A stretch of DNA of 64,000 nt from Nakaseomyces glabratus (lineage: Eukaryota > Ascomycota > Saccharomycetes > Saccharomycetales > Saccharomycetaceae): assembly GCF_010111755.1 (NCBI RefSeq), contig NC_088958.1, positions 620,001-684,000 on the forward strand, written 5' to 3'. The notes under the pieces were generated by a model. It saw only the letters and a list, made by a program, of their open reading frames with translations. It was not told where the DNA came from and searched no databases. The translations under genes and the position numbers were made by a program. Below are positions 9,585 to 17,945 of this stretch, piece by piece (the stretch's first letter is position 1; each line of letters opens with the position of its first letter).

Positions 9585-11363
9585 ATGGAGAATAGAGAAT
9601 TAGAGAAGGAGCCCATGGAGGATAGAATTCCTGGAAATGAGGCGATAGAGGAAGATCAAGAGAGTGTTTTGTCTAATATTGACTTTAACGGACAAGACGG
9701 CGAGGTGATCACCATGAGAAGCGAGCTGAACTTGTCTGAATACTGTGTGAGCAGCGATGCTGACACTGAGAAGATGGATGACGACGATGATGATGGTAAA
9801 CACCCGCCTTTGAAAGAGTTAGTAGTGGATGCTGAGACACTCAGTAGAAAGCGCAGTTTAGATGACGATGCGACCGAAGATGTATTTGAAGACAAGAAGC
9901 CCAAGTTAGAGCAAGTTGAAGCTTCCGAAGTAAACAATGAGAATCAAGGTAACGACAACCACACAGAAACGAATGATTCAGTTCCTGTTGAACCAATTAG
10001 TAGTCCGCTGAATACGATGGAAGGTGTAAAACCTCCAGTAATACCCTCAGAGAATACCACAGAGCTCCGGACTGCTGATCAGGCATCAAATGAGATCAGT
10101 GTACCTGACAAAGAGACTGAAGAATCAACACCAATGGGTACGGAAGAACGGTTAAATGAAGAGAAAGATACATTAGAACATCAATCCAATGAAAAACCAA
10201 AAAGTGCAGAGCCGGTACCTCAGCCGGAAGAAGTAAGTAATGATCTGGCGGACACAGATACCGTAATTGGCACAGAGTCAAAGCAATCGGAAGATCAACT
10301 TCATGATGTTGTGCCAGAAGAACCAACAGACCCTAACTCTGCTCCCGACAATGTTGAAGCTCCAGTTGAAGCTCCAGTTAAAGCCGACATTACAAAAGAG
10401 AATACCGATGCAGATGAAAATGGCCCTGAAGAAAGCGAAGTTAAAGAAGGTGAGAAAGAAGAAGAAGGCAATGATGAAGAGGCAGCGAACAATATTGACG
10501 AGGATGAAGGTGCTGTGGGTGATGCTGACGATGATGAGGATGAGGATGACGACATTGATGAGGATGAAGAAGACGAAGAGGATTCACAGACGGTAGACAA
10601 TGTTGAGACAAGTGATTCTTCGAAGAAGAAGAAGCGCAAGAAGAGTTCCATCTTGCCTATGGTGCTGGAGGAGCGCAGACAACAGGCGCTGAAAGATATA
10701 ACTGAGATAGAGCACAGTTTTGCTGAGCTGAGACAGAAGCTTTATGAGAACAAGCTGAGGAGGCTCGAAACAGAGTTACAAATGTGTGTTGAGGGCTCAC
10801 ACCCGGAGTTGCATGAGTACTACGAGAAGATATCCAAGCTGCGTGACTTTAAGCTACACAGGACGTACCAGAGACAGAAGTATGAGTTGAAATGCATAGA
10901 CATCGAGACCAGGGCCACACGTACTATGATCCACCAAAACTTCCTGCGCTGCGTCAACGAGCTCAGATCGCAACTGCTGCAGGACACCACGACTAAGTGG
11001 TACGACATCAACAAGGAGAGACGTGACATGGACATAATTATTCCCGACATCAACTACCACGTCCCTGTCAAGACCGCCAACAAGACACTGAGCTGCATCA
11101 CTGGCTACGCGGGACCCGCACAGCCCAGACGTTACCTCGGCGAACCCTTATCCGAGGACCTCGAATGCGAGAACATCTCTTACCGCTACAACGGCAACCC
11201 AGTCGACAAGCTCGAAGTTATTGTGGACAGAATGCGCCTGAACAACGAGCTGAGCGACCTCGAAGGGCTCAAGAAATACTACCACGCCTTCCCGGGGGCA
11301 CCTTCCCTCTCCACACTACGTGACTCAGAGATACAAGACGACTTCAACTACCTGAGACAGTAA
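9585..11363 (+). CDS. DEP1: Rpd3L histone deacetylase complex subunit (Sds3-like domain)
   Basis: Subunit of the large Rpd3 histone deacetylase complex, a nuclear repressor/activator of many genes including phospholipid genes. The 592-residue protein is longer than S. cerevisiae Dep1 (about 405). The extra length is in the low-complexity N-terminal half, which includes an EAPVEAPVKA repeat and a long Asp/Glu tract at about residues 285-345. The conserved Sds3-like region follows a basic KKKKRKK stretch and spans about 360-500, with charged helices around RLETELQMCVEG and HPELHEYYEKISKLRDFK. The last 80 residues are also conserved-looking. The 3' part of the gene is visibly more GC-rich than the 5' part. 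Confidence 0.92.
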   Translation: MENRELEKEPMEDRIPGNEAIEEDQESVLSNIDFNGQDGEVITMRSELNLSEYCVSSDADTEKMDDDDDDGKHPPLKELVVDAETLSRKRSLDDDATEDVFEDKKPKLEQVEASEVNNENQGNDNHTETNDSVPVEPISSPLNTMEGVKPPVIPSENTTELRTADQASNEISVPDKETEESTPMGTEERLNEEKDTLEHQSNEKPKSAEPVPQPEEVSNDLADTDTVIGTESKQSEDQLHDVVPEEPTDPNSAPDNVEAPVEAPVKADITKENTDADENGPEESEVKEGEKEEEGNDEEAANNIDEDEGAVGDADDDEDEDDDIDEDEEDEEDSQTVDNVETSDSSKKKKRKKSSILPMVLEERRQQALKDITEIEHSFAELRQKLYENKLRRLETELQMCVEGSHPELHEYYEKISKLRDFKLHRTYQRQKYELKCIDIETRATRTMIHQNFLRCVNELRSQLLQDTTTKWYDINKERRDMDIIIPDINYHVPVKTANKTLSCITGYAGPAQPRRYLGEPLSEDLECENISYRYNGNPVDKLEVIVDRMRLNNELSDLEGLKKYYHAFPGAPSLSTLRDSEIQDDFNYLRQ

Positions 11364-11932
11364 TTGCAACACAATTCCGTGGTTGTATACAATACTCTTG
11401 TTGTATACCAATTACACTTTGTGAGCATTATTGCATTAAAAATTCACGTGACTCTTCCATTCCCCCCCCTTCCCTCCCCACAGTATCCACAGACGGCAGT
11501 GCCGTGCGCCAGGAACTTGATCTTGTGCGCGCAGTGAAGTGAAAAAAACCAAAAAACTGCTTCTTGATTTCCCGCAGTGAATGGATTTAATGTCAGTTTG
11601 GAAGGAGCAAAAAAAACTGTGTCCCGTCCCTTGTGTGCGGTACTTTCTGAGTGAATGTGAAAAAATAGCTGAAAAAAAAGGAAAGCCTATCGATTCTCGA
11701 GGGAAATGAGATGAGTTTAGCTAGTAATAGCATCCAAGCAGGAGAAGGAAGGACGAAAAATTTGATAATAGTGGCGAGGGTGGGCATCGGATCCCGATTG
11801 GGTAGTATAAATACGACGCTGAGTTTTCTGCTTTTATGACTTGCTTTGAGTCGGTTTAATTCCAAGAGCTACAACTAAAAAACTACAACAAACTACAACT
11901 AACTACAACTAACTACAACAACTGAATTCACA
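11364..11932 (+). promoter_or_regulatory. CYS3 promoter with Cbf1, Met31/32-type and TATA elements
   Basis: This 569-bp gap precedes CYS3. A Cbf1 E-box TCACGTGAC sits at 11444-11452 and overlaps a TGACTC Gcn4-like half site. A CCACAGT word (reverse of ACTGTGG, the Met31/32 core) lies at 11478-11484. TATAAATA is at 11806-11813. The leader at 11869-11922 is a repeated ACTACAAC sequence. Sulfur-pathway genes in S. cerevisiae are driven by this Cbf1-Met4-Met28 and Met31/32 combination. Confidence 0.7.
11444..11452 (+). promoter_or_regulatory. Cbf1-type E-box upstream of CYS3
   Basis: TCACGTGAC is the full Cbf1 half-palindrome used in methionine-pathway promoters. It overlaps TGACTC, a Gcn4-like core, and lies about 485 bp before the CYS3 ATG and about 30 bp from a Met31/32-type word. 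Confidence 0.7.
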
Positions 11933-13108
11933 ATGGGTCTATTAGAATCTGACAAGTTTGCTACCAAGGCTATTCATGCTGGTGCTCATGAAGACATTCA
12001 TGGTTCTGTTATTGAGCCAATTTCTTTGTCTACTACTTTCAAGCAAAGCGAGCCAGCCAAGCCAATTGGTACATATGAATACTCTAGATCCCAAAACCCA
12101 AACAGAGAGAACCTAGAAGCTGCCATTGCCTCTTTGGAAGGTGGTAAGTACGGTCTTGCCTTCTCTTCCGGTTCCGCTACCACCGCTGTGATCTTGCAAT
12201 CCTTGCCTCAAGGTTCTCATGCTGTCTCCATCGGTGACGTCTACGGTGGTACTCACAGATACTTCACCAAAGTTGCCAACGCCCACGGTGTTGACACTTC
12301 CTTCACCAACAACTTGATCGAAGACTTGCCAAAGCTTGTCAAGGACAACACCAAGTTGGTCTGGATCGAGTCCCCAACTAACCCAACTCTAAAGGTTACC
12401 GATATCCAATTGGTCGCTGAAAACGTCAAGAAGATCAACAAGGACATCCTACTGGTCGTCGACAACACATTCTTGTCCCCATACTTGTCCAACCCATTGA
12501 AGTTCGGTGCTGACATCGTCGTCCACTCCGCTACCAAGTACATCAACGGTCACTCCGATGTGGTTCTAGGTGTCTTGGCCACCAACAGCAAGGACATCTA
12601 CGAAAGATTGCAATTCCTACAAAACGCCATCGGTTGTATCCCATCCCCATTCGACGCTTGGTTGACCCACCGTGGTCTAAAGACCTTGCACTTGCGTGTT
12701 AGACAAGCATCCTTGAACGCCACCAAGATCGCCACTTTCCTAGAGAGCAACGAAAACGTCGTTGCCGTCAACTACCCAGGTCTACAATCTCATCCAAACT
12801 ATGATGTCGTCAAGAAGCAACACAGAGAAGCCCTAGGTGGTGGTATGATTTCTTTCAGAATCAAGGGTGGTGCCGAAGCCGCTGCTAAGTTTTCTTCCTC
12901 TACCAGACTATTCACTTTGGCTGAATCTCTAGGTGGTATCGAATCTCTACTAGAAGTCCCAGCTGTGATGACCCACGGTGGTATTCCAAAGGAAGCCAGA
13001 GAAGCCTCCGGTGTCTTTGACGATCTAGTTAGATTATCAGTCGGTATTGAAGACGGTGAAGACCTTCTAGAAGACATCAAGCAAGCTTTGCAAAAGGCCA
13101 CCGCTTAA
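11933..13108 (+). CDS. CYS3: Cystathionine gamma-lyase
   Basis: PLP enzyme of reverse transsulfuration that converts cystathionine to cysteine, 2-oxobutyrate and ammonia in the cytosol. The 391-residue protein has the Cys/Met-metabolism PLP-fold signature; the PLP lysine is K202 in VVHSATKYINGHSDVV, and the substrate-binding SSGSATT and YEYSRSQNPNR segments are present. Codon use is strongly biased to preferred yeast codons (TTG, GGT, AAG, GTC), indicating high expression. The promoter carries sulfur-pathway elements. Length and position match S. cerevisiae CYS3. Confidence 0.98.
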   Translation: MGLLESDKFATKAIHAGAHEDIHGSVIEPISLSTTFKQSEPAKPIGTYEYSRSQNPNRENLEAAIASLEGGKYGLAFSSGSATTAVILQSLPQGSHAVSIGDVYGGTHRYFTKVANAHGVDTSFTNNLIEDLPKLVKDNTKLVWIESPTNPTLKVTDIQLVAENVKKINKDILLVVDNTFLSPYLSNPLKFGADIVVHSATKYINGHSDVVLGVLATNSKDIYERLQFLQNAIGCIPSPFDAWLTHRGLKTLHLRVRQASLNATKIATFLESNENVVAVNYPGLQSHPNYDVVKKQHREALGGGMISFRIKGGAEAAAKFSSSTRLFTLAESLGGIESLLEVPAVMTHGGIPKEAREASGVFDDLVRLSVGIEDGEDLLEDIKQALQKATA

Positions 13109-13705
13109 GTACATTCATGAGTAAAATAAAGATAGACAACCCAAACTCTAAATTACAACACAAAATCTCTTTTACGAACCCCCTCCCCCTTTACAACCAA
13201 AAAAACTTAAGTGTAAAATTAATACTGGAAAAGGTCCCTTCCTCACAAATAGACTCAATTTAAGTTATACGGACGCTTACAATATTAAAATATAGCGAAC
13301 GAGACCATATTCTATATCTGAACATAATTTTGTAAATTAGCCTAGTAAGTTAATTTTTTTTCTTCATTAGTTCCATATTTAAGGGCTCTACTAGATCAGT
13401 AGCACATATAGTATAGAATGAATATAGTATTACTGTTAATTCTGCATTTCACTTCTATAATGCCCCGACTGCTATTACACCATTACCGTAATATCACTTT
13501 ATACGTCTCGCATAAACCACTCTTTCGTTGTTGGCGGTGCGAAATGCCATAACAGCAAAAGAGAGCTCATCGAGGTCATTTTAGAGGCATTTGAACTTGA
13601 TCTTTGCAACTTCCAACCACTTTGATCTTTACATTAATCATATCACTCTAGTGTTTTAAGTTGTTAAGGGAACTGCGCTAGGTCTAGTTAGAACAGAGAT
13701 ATATC
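13109..13705. other. Intergenic gap CYS3-SWC3
   Basis: This 597-bp region holds the CYS3 3' end, with T-rich and TATATCTG-like AT stretches, and the SWC3 promoter. I see no gene in it. Confidence 0.6.
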
Positions 13706-15685
13706 ATGGCAGTGGCACTGCGAGCTCGGAATGCCGTGAAAGTGGAAGATGGAATAGACACTAGTAATATTATAGAAGAAGTTGACGACAACACAAAAGG
13801 AACAAGAAGCCGAGCTTCGCGGCGGAGAAGAAGAAGAGGAGACGAAGAAGAGAAACACAGCGAAGAAGAGACATACAATGAGTTTAACGACGATGGTACA
13901 TTGAAGACAGAAGGTACTCTACAGACTGGGAATGGAAGTGGAAGGCCGTTTGAACTGGTAGCTGGTCTACCATGTAGTTTAGATGTCCCACAATACAACT
14001 CTGCATTAACATTCCCGCTGTCAGTACGAGACTCGGGTGTATTATATAGCTCTTTGCTAAGTTCAAGAAGAACGTGGATATCAGGTGAAATGTTTGAAGT
14101 GTACTGGACTAGAGCCAACAAGGTACCTTCCTTAGCAATTAAAGATGAGAGTATAATAAAAGAGCTAGAATCTTCCAAGGAACAAGATGCAAGCGGTAAA
14201 GATAGAATGCAGAGAATGTGCGATTGTGAGTTAATGGCGGGTCCTCATACCTTTTCCATCAAACTGTTTATAGTTAAGGATGACGAGAAGGAGAAAAAAT
14301 GGCAAGAGGAGCAGGAGTATAAGAAGAAAGAAAAAGAAGAACAAAAGAAACTTGAATCGGAGCAACGGAAGAAAAGAGCAGAGGAGAAGAAGCAGATGCT
14401 TCAATTGAAGAAACAGGAAAGGGAGAAACAGATGCAATTACAAAAGGAAGCTAGAGCTCGGGCTAAGAAAGAGCAAGCAGAAGCACGGCAGAGGCAGAAA
14501 GAAGAAGAGAGGCAAAGGAAACTTATGAACAAAGAACGAGTTAAAGAACAGAAAGCTAGCACATCTAAGCCAAAAAAGGATCAGAACAAAAAGAACTCGG
14601 ACCAACATATGATTGCCAACTTGAATATCATGGCACAAAGAGACCCTGAATTGAAAAAATTGATGGCCAAGGTTGCGAATGGGCAAGCTAACATGCAAGA
14701 AATAGAAGAATTCAAGAGAGTAATCGAACTGGCAAAGAATTTGCCTCCTCCGGGGACACCACCTGCAAAACCCGAAGTACAGAAAGCACAGAGTAAGCCT
14801 ACGGATAGTAATGAGACTAGCGCTGACAGTAGTAAATCCGAGATACTTCAAGAATCAAAGACTAACGAAAGTGACAAAAAAGCGACTGCTGAACAAGCGA
14901 CTGAACCGAAGACACATTCCGAGGAAAACAAACCAGAGAGTGAAAATCAAAGTAGGGATAATAGCGAAAAGTCTGCCTCCTCACATAATCAAGAGGCAAG
15001 TATTAAGAAGGAAGCGGATGCCAATAGCGTGATAAAAAAAGAAAGCAGCGATGGTGACGGGAATAAGAGTCAGCAACCTAAGCGTAAGTATAACAAGGCT
15101 CCAAAGGTTGCTGACGAGTTAACTGAGAAGGAGAAGGAGATGCAGCTAACAGCCTTCCAGCAGAAGTATGTGACAGGTGCTGAGCTTGTTCTTGAGTTTG
15201 CTGAAAACACGAATTTCCGTTTTCTGTTGCCCAAGAAGGCTATTATACAGTATATTCCGGAATCGAATAGGTACAAGATGTCGTGGCTGCAGATACACAA
15301 CCAGAGCGACATAACGCGGTTCTACAAGAGGCAAGTGAAGGAGCTGACGAGGCGGATTCACAATGCGGAGGAGAAGCAGCGGGTTACCGACGAGTACAAT
15401 GTGTTTCGGGACAAGAAGTGTCCGTCGCCGTTGTTTTCTTCGATGACTGTGACGTTTAGTGGCATACATGTCAAGTTCAACTCCATAATGATGAACAGTT
15501 TTGACCCTAAGGAGGAAGTGCGTGGGTACATGGAAGATGTGCTGGCGGTTGGGACGCGGTTGTCTGGGTATAACCTGTGGTATCAGCTGGATGGGTACGA
15601 TGACCGTGAGTTAGCGGAGCGGTTGCGGTCTGAGCTGAACGAGTACGAGCAGTCTTTGAAACCCAAGAGACAGAAGAAGCAGTAA
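13706..15685 (+). CDS. SWC3: SWR1 chromatin-remodelling complex subunit
   Basis: Subunit of the nuclear SWR1 complex, which exchanges histone H2A for H2A.Z. The 659-residue protein has an Arg-rich basic N terminus, then a conserved block at about 78-195 (FELVAGLPCSLDVPQYNS, SSRRTWISGEMFEVYW, CDCELMAGPHTF). A long Lys/Glu/Gln coiled coil follows at about 195-295, then a low-complexity Ser/Glu/Lys linker, and a conserved C-terminal region (about 475-659) containing LTAFQQKYVTGAELVLEF and GTRLSGYNLWYQLDGYDD. These blocks match yeast Swc3 closely. It is the last gene of the chromosome I-like block; collinearity breaks immediately downstream. Confidence 0.95.
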   Translation: MAVALRARNAVKVEDGIDTSNIIEEVDDNTKGTRSRASRRRRRRGDEEEKHSEEETYNEFNDDGTLKTEGTLQTGNGSGRPFELVAGLPCSLDVPQYNSALTFPLSVRDSGVLYSSLLSSRRTWISGEMFEVYWTRANKVPSLAIKDESIIKELESSKEQDASGKDRMQRMCDCELMAGPHTFSIKLFIVKDDEKEKKWQEEQEYKKKEKEEQKKLESEQRKKRAEEKKQMLQLKKQEREKQMQLQKEARARAKKEQAEARQRQKEEERQRKLMNKERVKEQKASTSKPKKDQNKKNSDQHMIANLNIMAQRDPELKKLMAKVANGQANMQEIEEFKRVIELAKNLPPPGTPPAKPEVQKAQSKPTDSNETSADSSKSEILQESKTNESDKKATAEQATEPKTHSEENKPESENQSRDNSEKSASSHNQEASIKKEADANSVIKKESSDGDGNKSQQPKRKYNKAPKVADELTEKEKEMQLTAFQQKYVTGAELVLEFAENTNFRFLLPKKAIIQYIPESNRYKMSWLQIHNQSDITRFYKRQVKELTRRIHNAEEKQRVTDEYNVFRDKKCPSPLFSSMTVTFSGIHVKFNSIMMNSFDPKEEVRGYMEDVLAVGTRLSGYNLWYQLDGYDDRELAERLRSELNEYEQSLKPKRQKKQ

Positions 15686-16018
15686 AGTTATAGAAATTGC
15701 ATGGTGTGCATTGCTTCTATTGTGTTTCTTACACACGCGTGTTTGTGATAAAATTGATATATTATAGTTAGCGATATATATTTATTGTTTATATAGTAAT
15801 TTCAAAGTGAAATAGTAAGAAAACCGTGAATAAGAAAAAAAAACCAGGTGTAAGTAAAGTAATTTAGAGAAAAAAAAAGAACCTTTAAATGTGCTAGGAC
15901 ACAGCAGTTTTTCAGTTAGCTTCCCTTATGTTTCTGAATATATTTCTTGCTGAATTTCATTAGGAAGGGGAGTAATGATGGCAAAAAGATCCATGAGCAA
16001 TTGATATGAGTGGTAAGA
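15686..16018. other. Convergent 3' region SWC3/CCW14; synteny breakpoint
   Basis: This 333-bp AT-rich gap between convergent genes contains A-runs and TATATA-like 3'-end signals near 15755-15790. ACACGCGTGT at 15734-15743 is a perfect palindrome. The left gene belongs to a chromosome I-type block and the right gene to a chromosome XII-type block. There is no tRNA or repeat that would explain the junction. Confidence 0.6.
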
Positions 16019-16657
16019 TCAGATCAATAGAGCAGCGGCGGCGATGACAGCCAAACCGGAGCCAGCGTTGATGGCGTTAGCACCAGCGCTGAAAGTGGAG
16101 ATAGCGTGGGATGAGGATGGCTTTTGGGAGGTCTTGGTAGAGGAGACTGAGGAAGGCTTGGAAGAAGTGATGGTGAAAGTAGAAGATGCGGTAGAGGAAG
16201 GAGTGGAGGTAGTAGACTCAGAGACCTTTGGAGCAGAAGAAGAGCCAGTGGTAACAACAGAGGAAGTACTGGAAGAGACGGAAGAGATGGAACTAGAAGC
16301 AGAACTAGAAGAGCTAGAAGAGCTAGACATGGAGCTAGACATTGAGCTAGAAGCAGAACTAGACATTGAGCTAGACATGGAGCTAGAGACAGATGCGACA
16401 GCCTTTCCGACGTCACCACAGGAGTTCTTGAAAGCGGTGTAAGCGGCGTCGCTGTTACCGTTTGGACAGATAGAGTCTAGACAGTTCTTGATGGCGGTGT
16501 TTTCGTTCTCGCAGAAACAGCCGACTTGGTTCAGAGTGTGGCATTGAGAGGATTGCTTGCTAACTTGAGCAACACAGGCCAGCAAACAAGCTGGAGGAGT
16601 GGCCAAGACCTGGGAGAAAAGACCCAAAACAACAGCAGAAACAACAGCAGCACGCAT
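16019..16657 (-). CDS. CCW14: GPI-anchored CFEM cell-wall protein
   Basis: Covalently linked inner-layer cell-wall glycoprotein (Ccw14/Ssr1/Icwp). Of 212 residues, 1-19 form a signal peptide. A CFEM domain with the full set of eight cysteines follows (C24, 28, 39, 47, 49, 59, 64, 80). Then comes a Ser/Thr-rich stalk with repeated SMSSS/SASSS units, and a hydrophobic C-terminal tail after a small-residue site (NAGSG) typical of a GPI signal. The DNA of the stalk (about 16270-16385) is a degenerate short tandem repeat, so length may vary between strains. ECM19 lies upstream on the same strand, as on chromosome XII. Confidence 0.95.
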   Translation of the reverse strand: MRAAVVSAVVLGLFSQVLATPPACLLACVAQVSKQSSQCHTLNQVGCFCENENTAIKNCLDSICPNGNSDAAYTAFKNSCGDVGKAVASVSSSMSSSMSSSASSSMSSSMSSSSSSSSSASSSISSVSSSTSSVVTTGSSSAPKVSESTTSTPSSTASSTFTITSSKPSSVSSTKTSQKPSSSHAISTFSAGANAINAGSGLAVIAAAALLI

Positions 16658-16950
16658 ATTTAAAATTTATAGTAGTTGTAGATGTGTAGTTGTGTAGTTA
16701 TAGTTGTAGCTTGTATTGGTTAAGTATTGTTTAAGTATTCAAGTATTGTTTATATATTATTTTTCCAGCGAATTTTTCATCTCGAGGATTAAGTGCAGGA
16801 CGGATCGAGTTCCAGCTCCCTTCTCTCTTGCGGTCGTAGAAATGTAAACAAACGTGCTTCCATCCCTGCATGTACTCTGATACGGCATTTCCTATTTTTA
16901 TTGGCTGGACGCTTTGGCAGTGTCTTCTGCGCCCGTTCTCTGTCTGTCTC

Positions 16951-16969
16951 TTTCTCTCTCTCTCTCTCT
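16951..16969. repeat. CT/GA microsatellite
   Basis: An uninterrupted run of TC dinucleotides lies in the CCW14 upstream region. On the CCW14 strand it is a GA tract, a common nucleosome-free-region element in fungal promoters. Confidence 0.85.
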
Positions 16970-17090
16970 GTGGGGCACAGACAGAGCCGCAGACAGAGCC
17001 GCAAGGAAATCGAGACATGCGAAGCGAAGAGGGACCCGGAGGGGCCTGGAGGAAGCCCAGACTTTTTGACTTCTTTTTATAGAAGCAGTA

Positions 17091-17117
17091 GGTGTATGGG
17101 TGTAGGTGTGTGGGTGT
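17091..17117 (-). promoter_or_regulatory. Two tandem Rap1-type sites upstream of CCW14
   Basis: On the minus strand, ACACCCACACACC (17117-17105) and ACACCCATACACC (17103-17091) both match ACACCCRYACAYM exactly, with one base between them. They sit 434-460 bp before the CCW14 start. Tandem Rap1 sites are typical of very active yeast promoters. The GT-rich context means a simple-sequence origin cannot be excluded. Confidence 0.6.
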
Positions 17118-17304
17118 ATGGCATACTGTTGTACGTACAATGTCACGTAATATATACTCAGTTACGTTGTGGTCATGTGAATATTCATTTGCAAAATCCA
17201 TATAGACTAAATACCGGCAAAGCTATATACCCCCATCAGATGGTTCTCAATATATACAGTGGTGGTGGGAGCTGCAGCCTGTGTCCTCTTTTATAATGTA
17301 CATG

Positions 17305-17616
17305 TCATGTAGAGTCTCCCGGAGTTCCCGAGTTTCCCAGGTTTCCCAGGTTTCCTGGGTTGGGTGTACTTGTACTTGTAGTTGTACCTGTACCTGTACT
17401 TATATTTGCAGGTGCTGTCGCACCTGCAAATGTGCCTTGAGGCACAACTAGATTACCGTCCTCATCATACTTCGGTACTGCTACGTCCTTGCGCAAGTGG
17501 CCATCCTTCTCTAGTTGTCCCAGCACTATGGGCTCGAAAAACCTAGCCCCAGTGTATATACCTACAAGCGACACAACACCAATGGTAACTAGATCAAACC
17601 CTCGAATACGACTCAT
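17305..17616 (-). CDS. ECM19: Small membrane-associated protein, Ecm19-like
   Basis: Small protein of unknown molecular function; the S. cerevisiae gene was named from a cell-wall mutant screen and its product is reported at mitochondria. The 103 residues start MSRIRGFDLVTIGVVSL, with one probable membrane segment at about 8-28, followed by a conserved-looking FFEPIVLGQLEKDGHLRKD and VPKYDEDGNL. The C-terminal 40 residues are low-complexity (GTGTTTSTSTPNPGNLGNLGN) and encoded by tandem short repeats. Assignment rests mainly on its place between CCW14 and STE23 and on the N-terminal half. Confidence 0.8.
   Translation of the reverse strand: MSRIRGFDLVTIGVVSLVGIYTGARFFEPIVLGQLEKDGHLRKDVAVPKYDEDGNLVVPQGTFAGATAPANISTGTGTTTSTSTPNPGNLGNLGNSGTPGDST
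17404..17431. repeat. Perfect 12-bp inverted repeat inside ECM19
   Basis: Arms ATTTGCAGGTGC (17404-17415) and GCACCTGCAAAT (17420-17431) are exact reverse complements around a 4-base loop. The element is within coding sequence and encodes part of TFAGATAPANI. It abuts the tandem repeats encoding the low-complexity tail. Confidence 0.9.
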
Positions 17617-17945
17617 TCCAACGTCTTATACTTGCTTCAATGTGCTACAACTTCCTGAAACAACACCCCCAATCCTACTGTAACTTGTAGTAACTTCTCT
17701 TCGAAATCCTCTTTACCAATTTTCTTTGATCCTTCTTTTGCCTAAGGCCCATCCTTTTGTTACAAACTACAATTTACAAGTGATAAAATCACAAATTGCA
17801 ATCGCGATTGTAACAGTAAGGGTAATTCTGAGCTTCTGGGTCATTCCACTCTCGAATTGCCAATATTCACCTGCCTCCAATTAGATCAACAACGACTCTC
17901 ACCTCTAGGTCTTTACTTCTGTCCTTTTTGATATTGTGTACTTGC
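17617..17945. promoter_or_regulatory. Divergent ECM19/STE23 promoter region
   Basis: This 329-bp region separates divergent genes. It contains C/T-rich stretches and a short AT-rich inverted patch around 17780-17815. No gene or named regulatory site is evident. Confidence 0.5.

Larger units (their letters stand above)
16658..17304 (-). promoter_or_regulatory. CCW14 promoter with TATA box, CT/GA repeat and two Rap1-type sites
   Basis: This 647-bp region upstream of CCW14 reads on the minus strand. A TATA box (TATATAAA) covers 16749-16756. A (TC)n microsatellite runs over about 16951-16969, and a 12-bp unit is tandemly repeated at 16981-17004. Two perfect matches to the Rap1 consensus ACACCCRYACAYM lie at 17091-17103 and 17105-17117. 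The leader at 16674-16710 contains repeated CTACAAC words. ORFs crossing this region are low-complexity and not credible. Confidence 0.65.

Noticed and set aside
10301..10651. Ser-rich minus-strand frame opposite DEP1
   Set aside because: It is the complement of the Asp/Glu codon tract of DEP1, with no independent features.
16044..16442. 132-codon plus-strand acidic frame opposite CCW14
   Set aside because: Its Glu-rich sequence is the antisense of the Ser-rich repeat region; CCW14 has signal peptide, CFEM cysteines and GPI signal.
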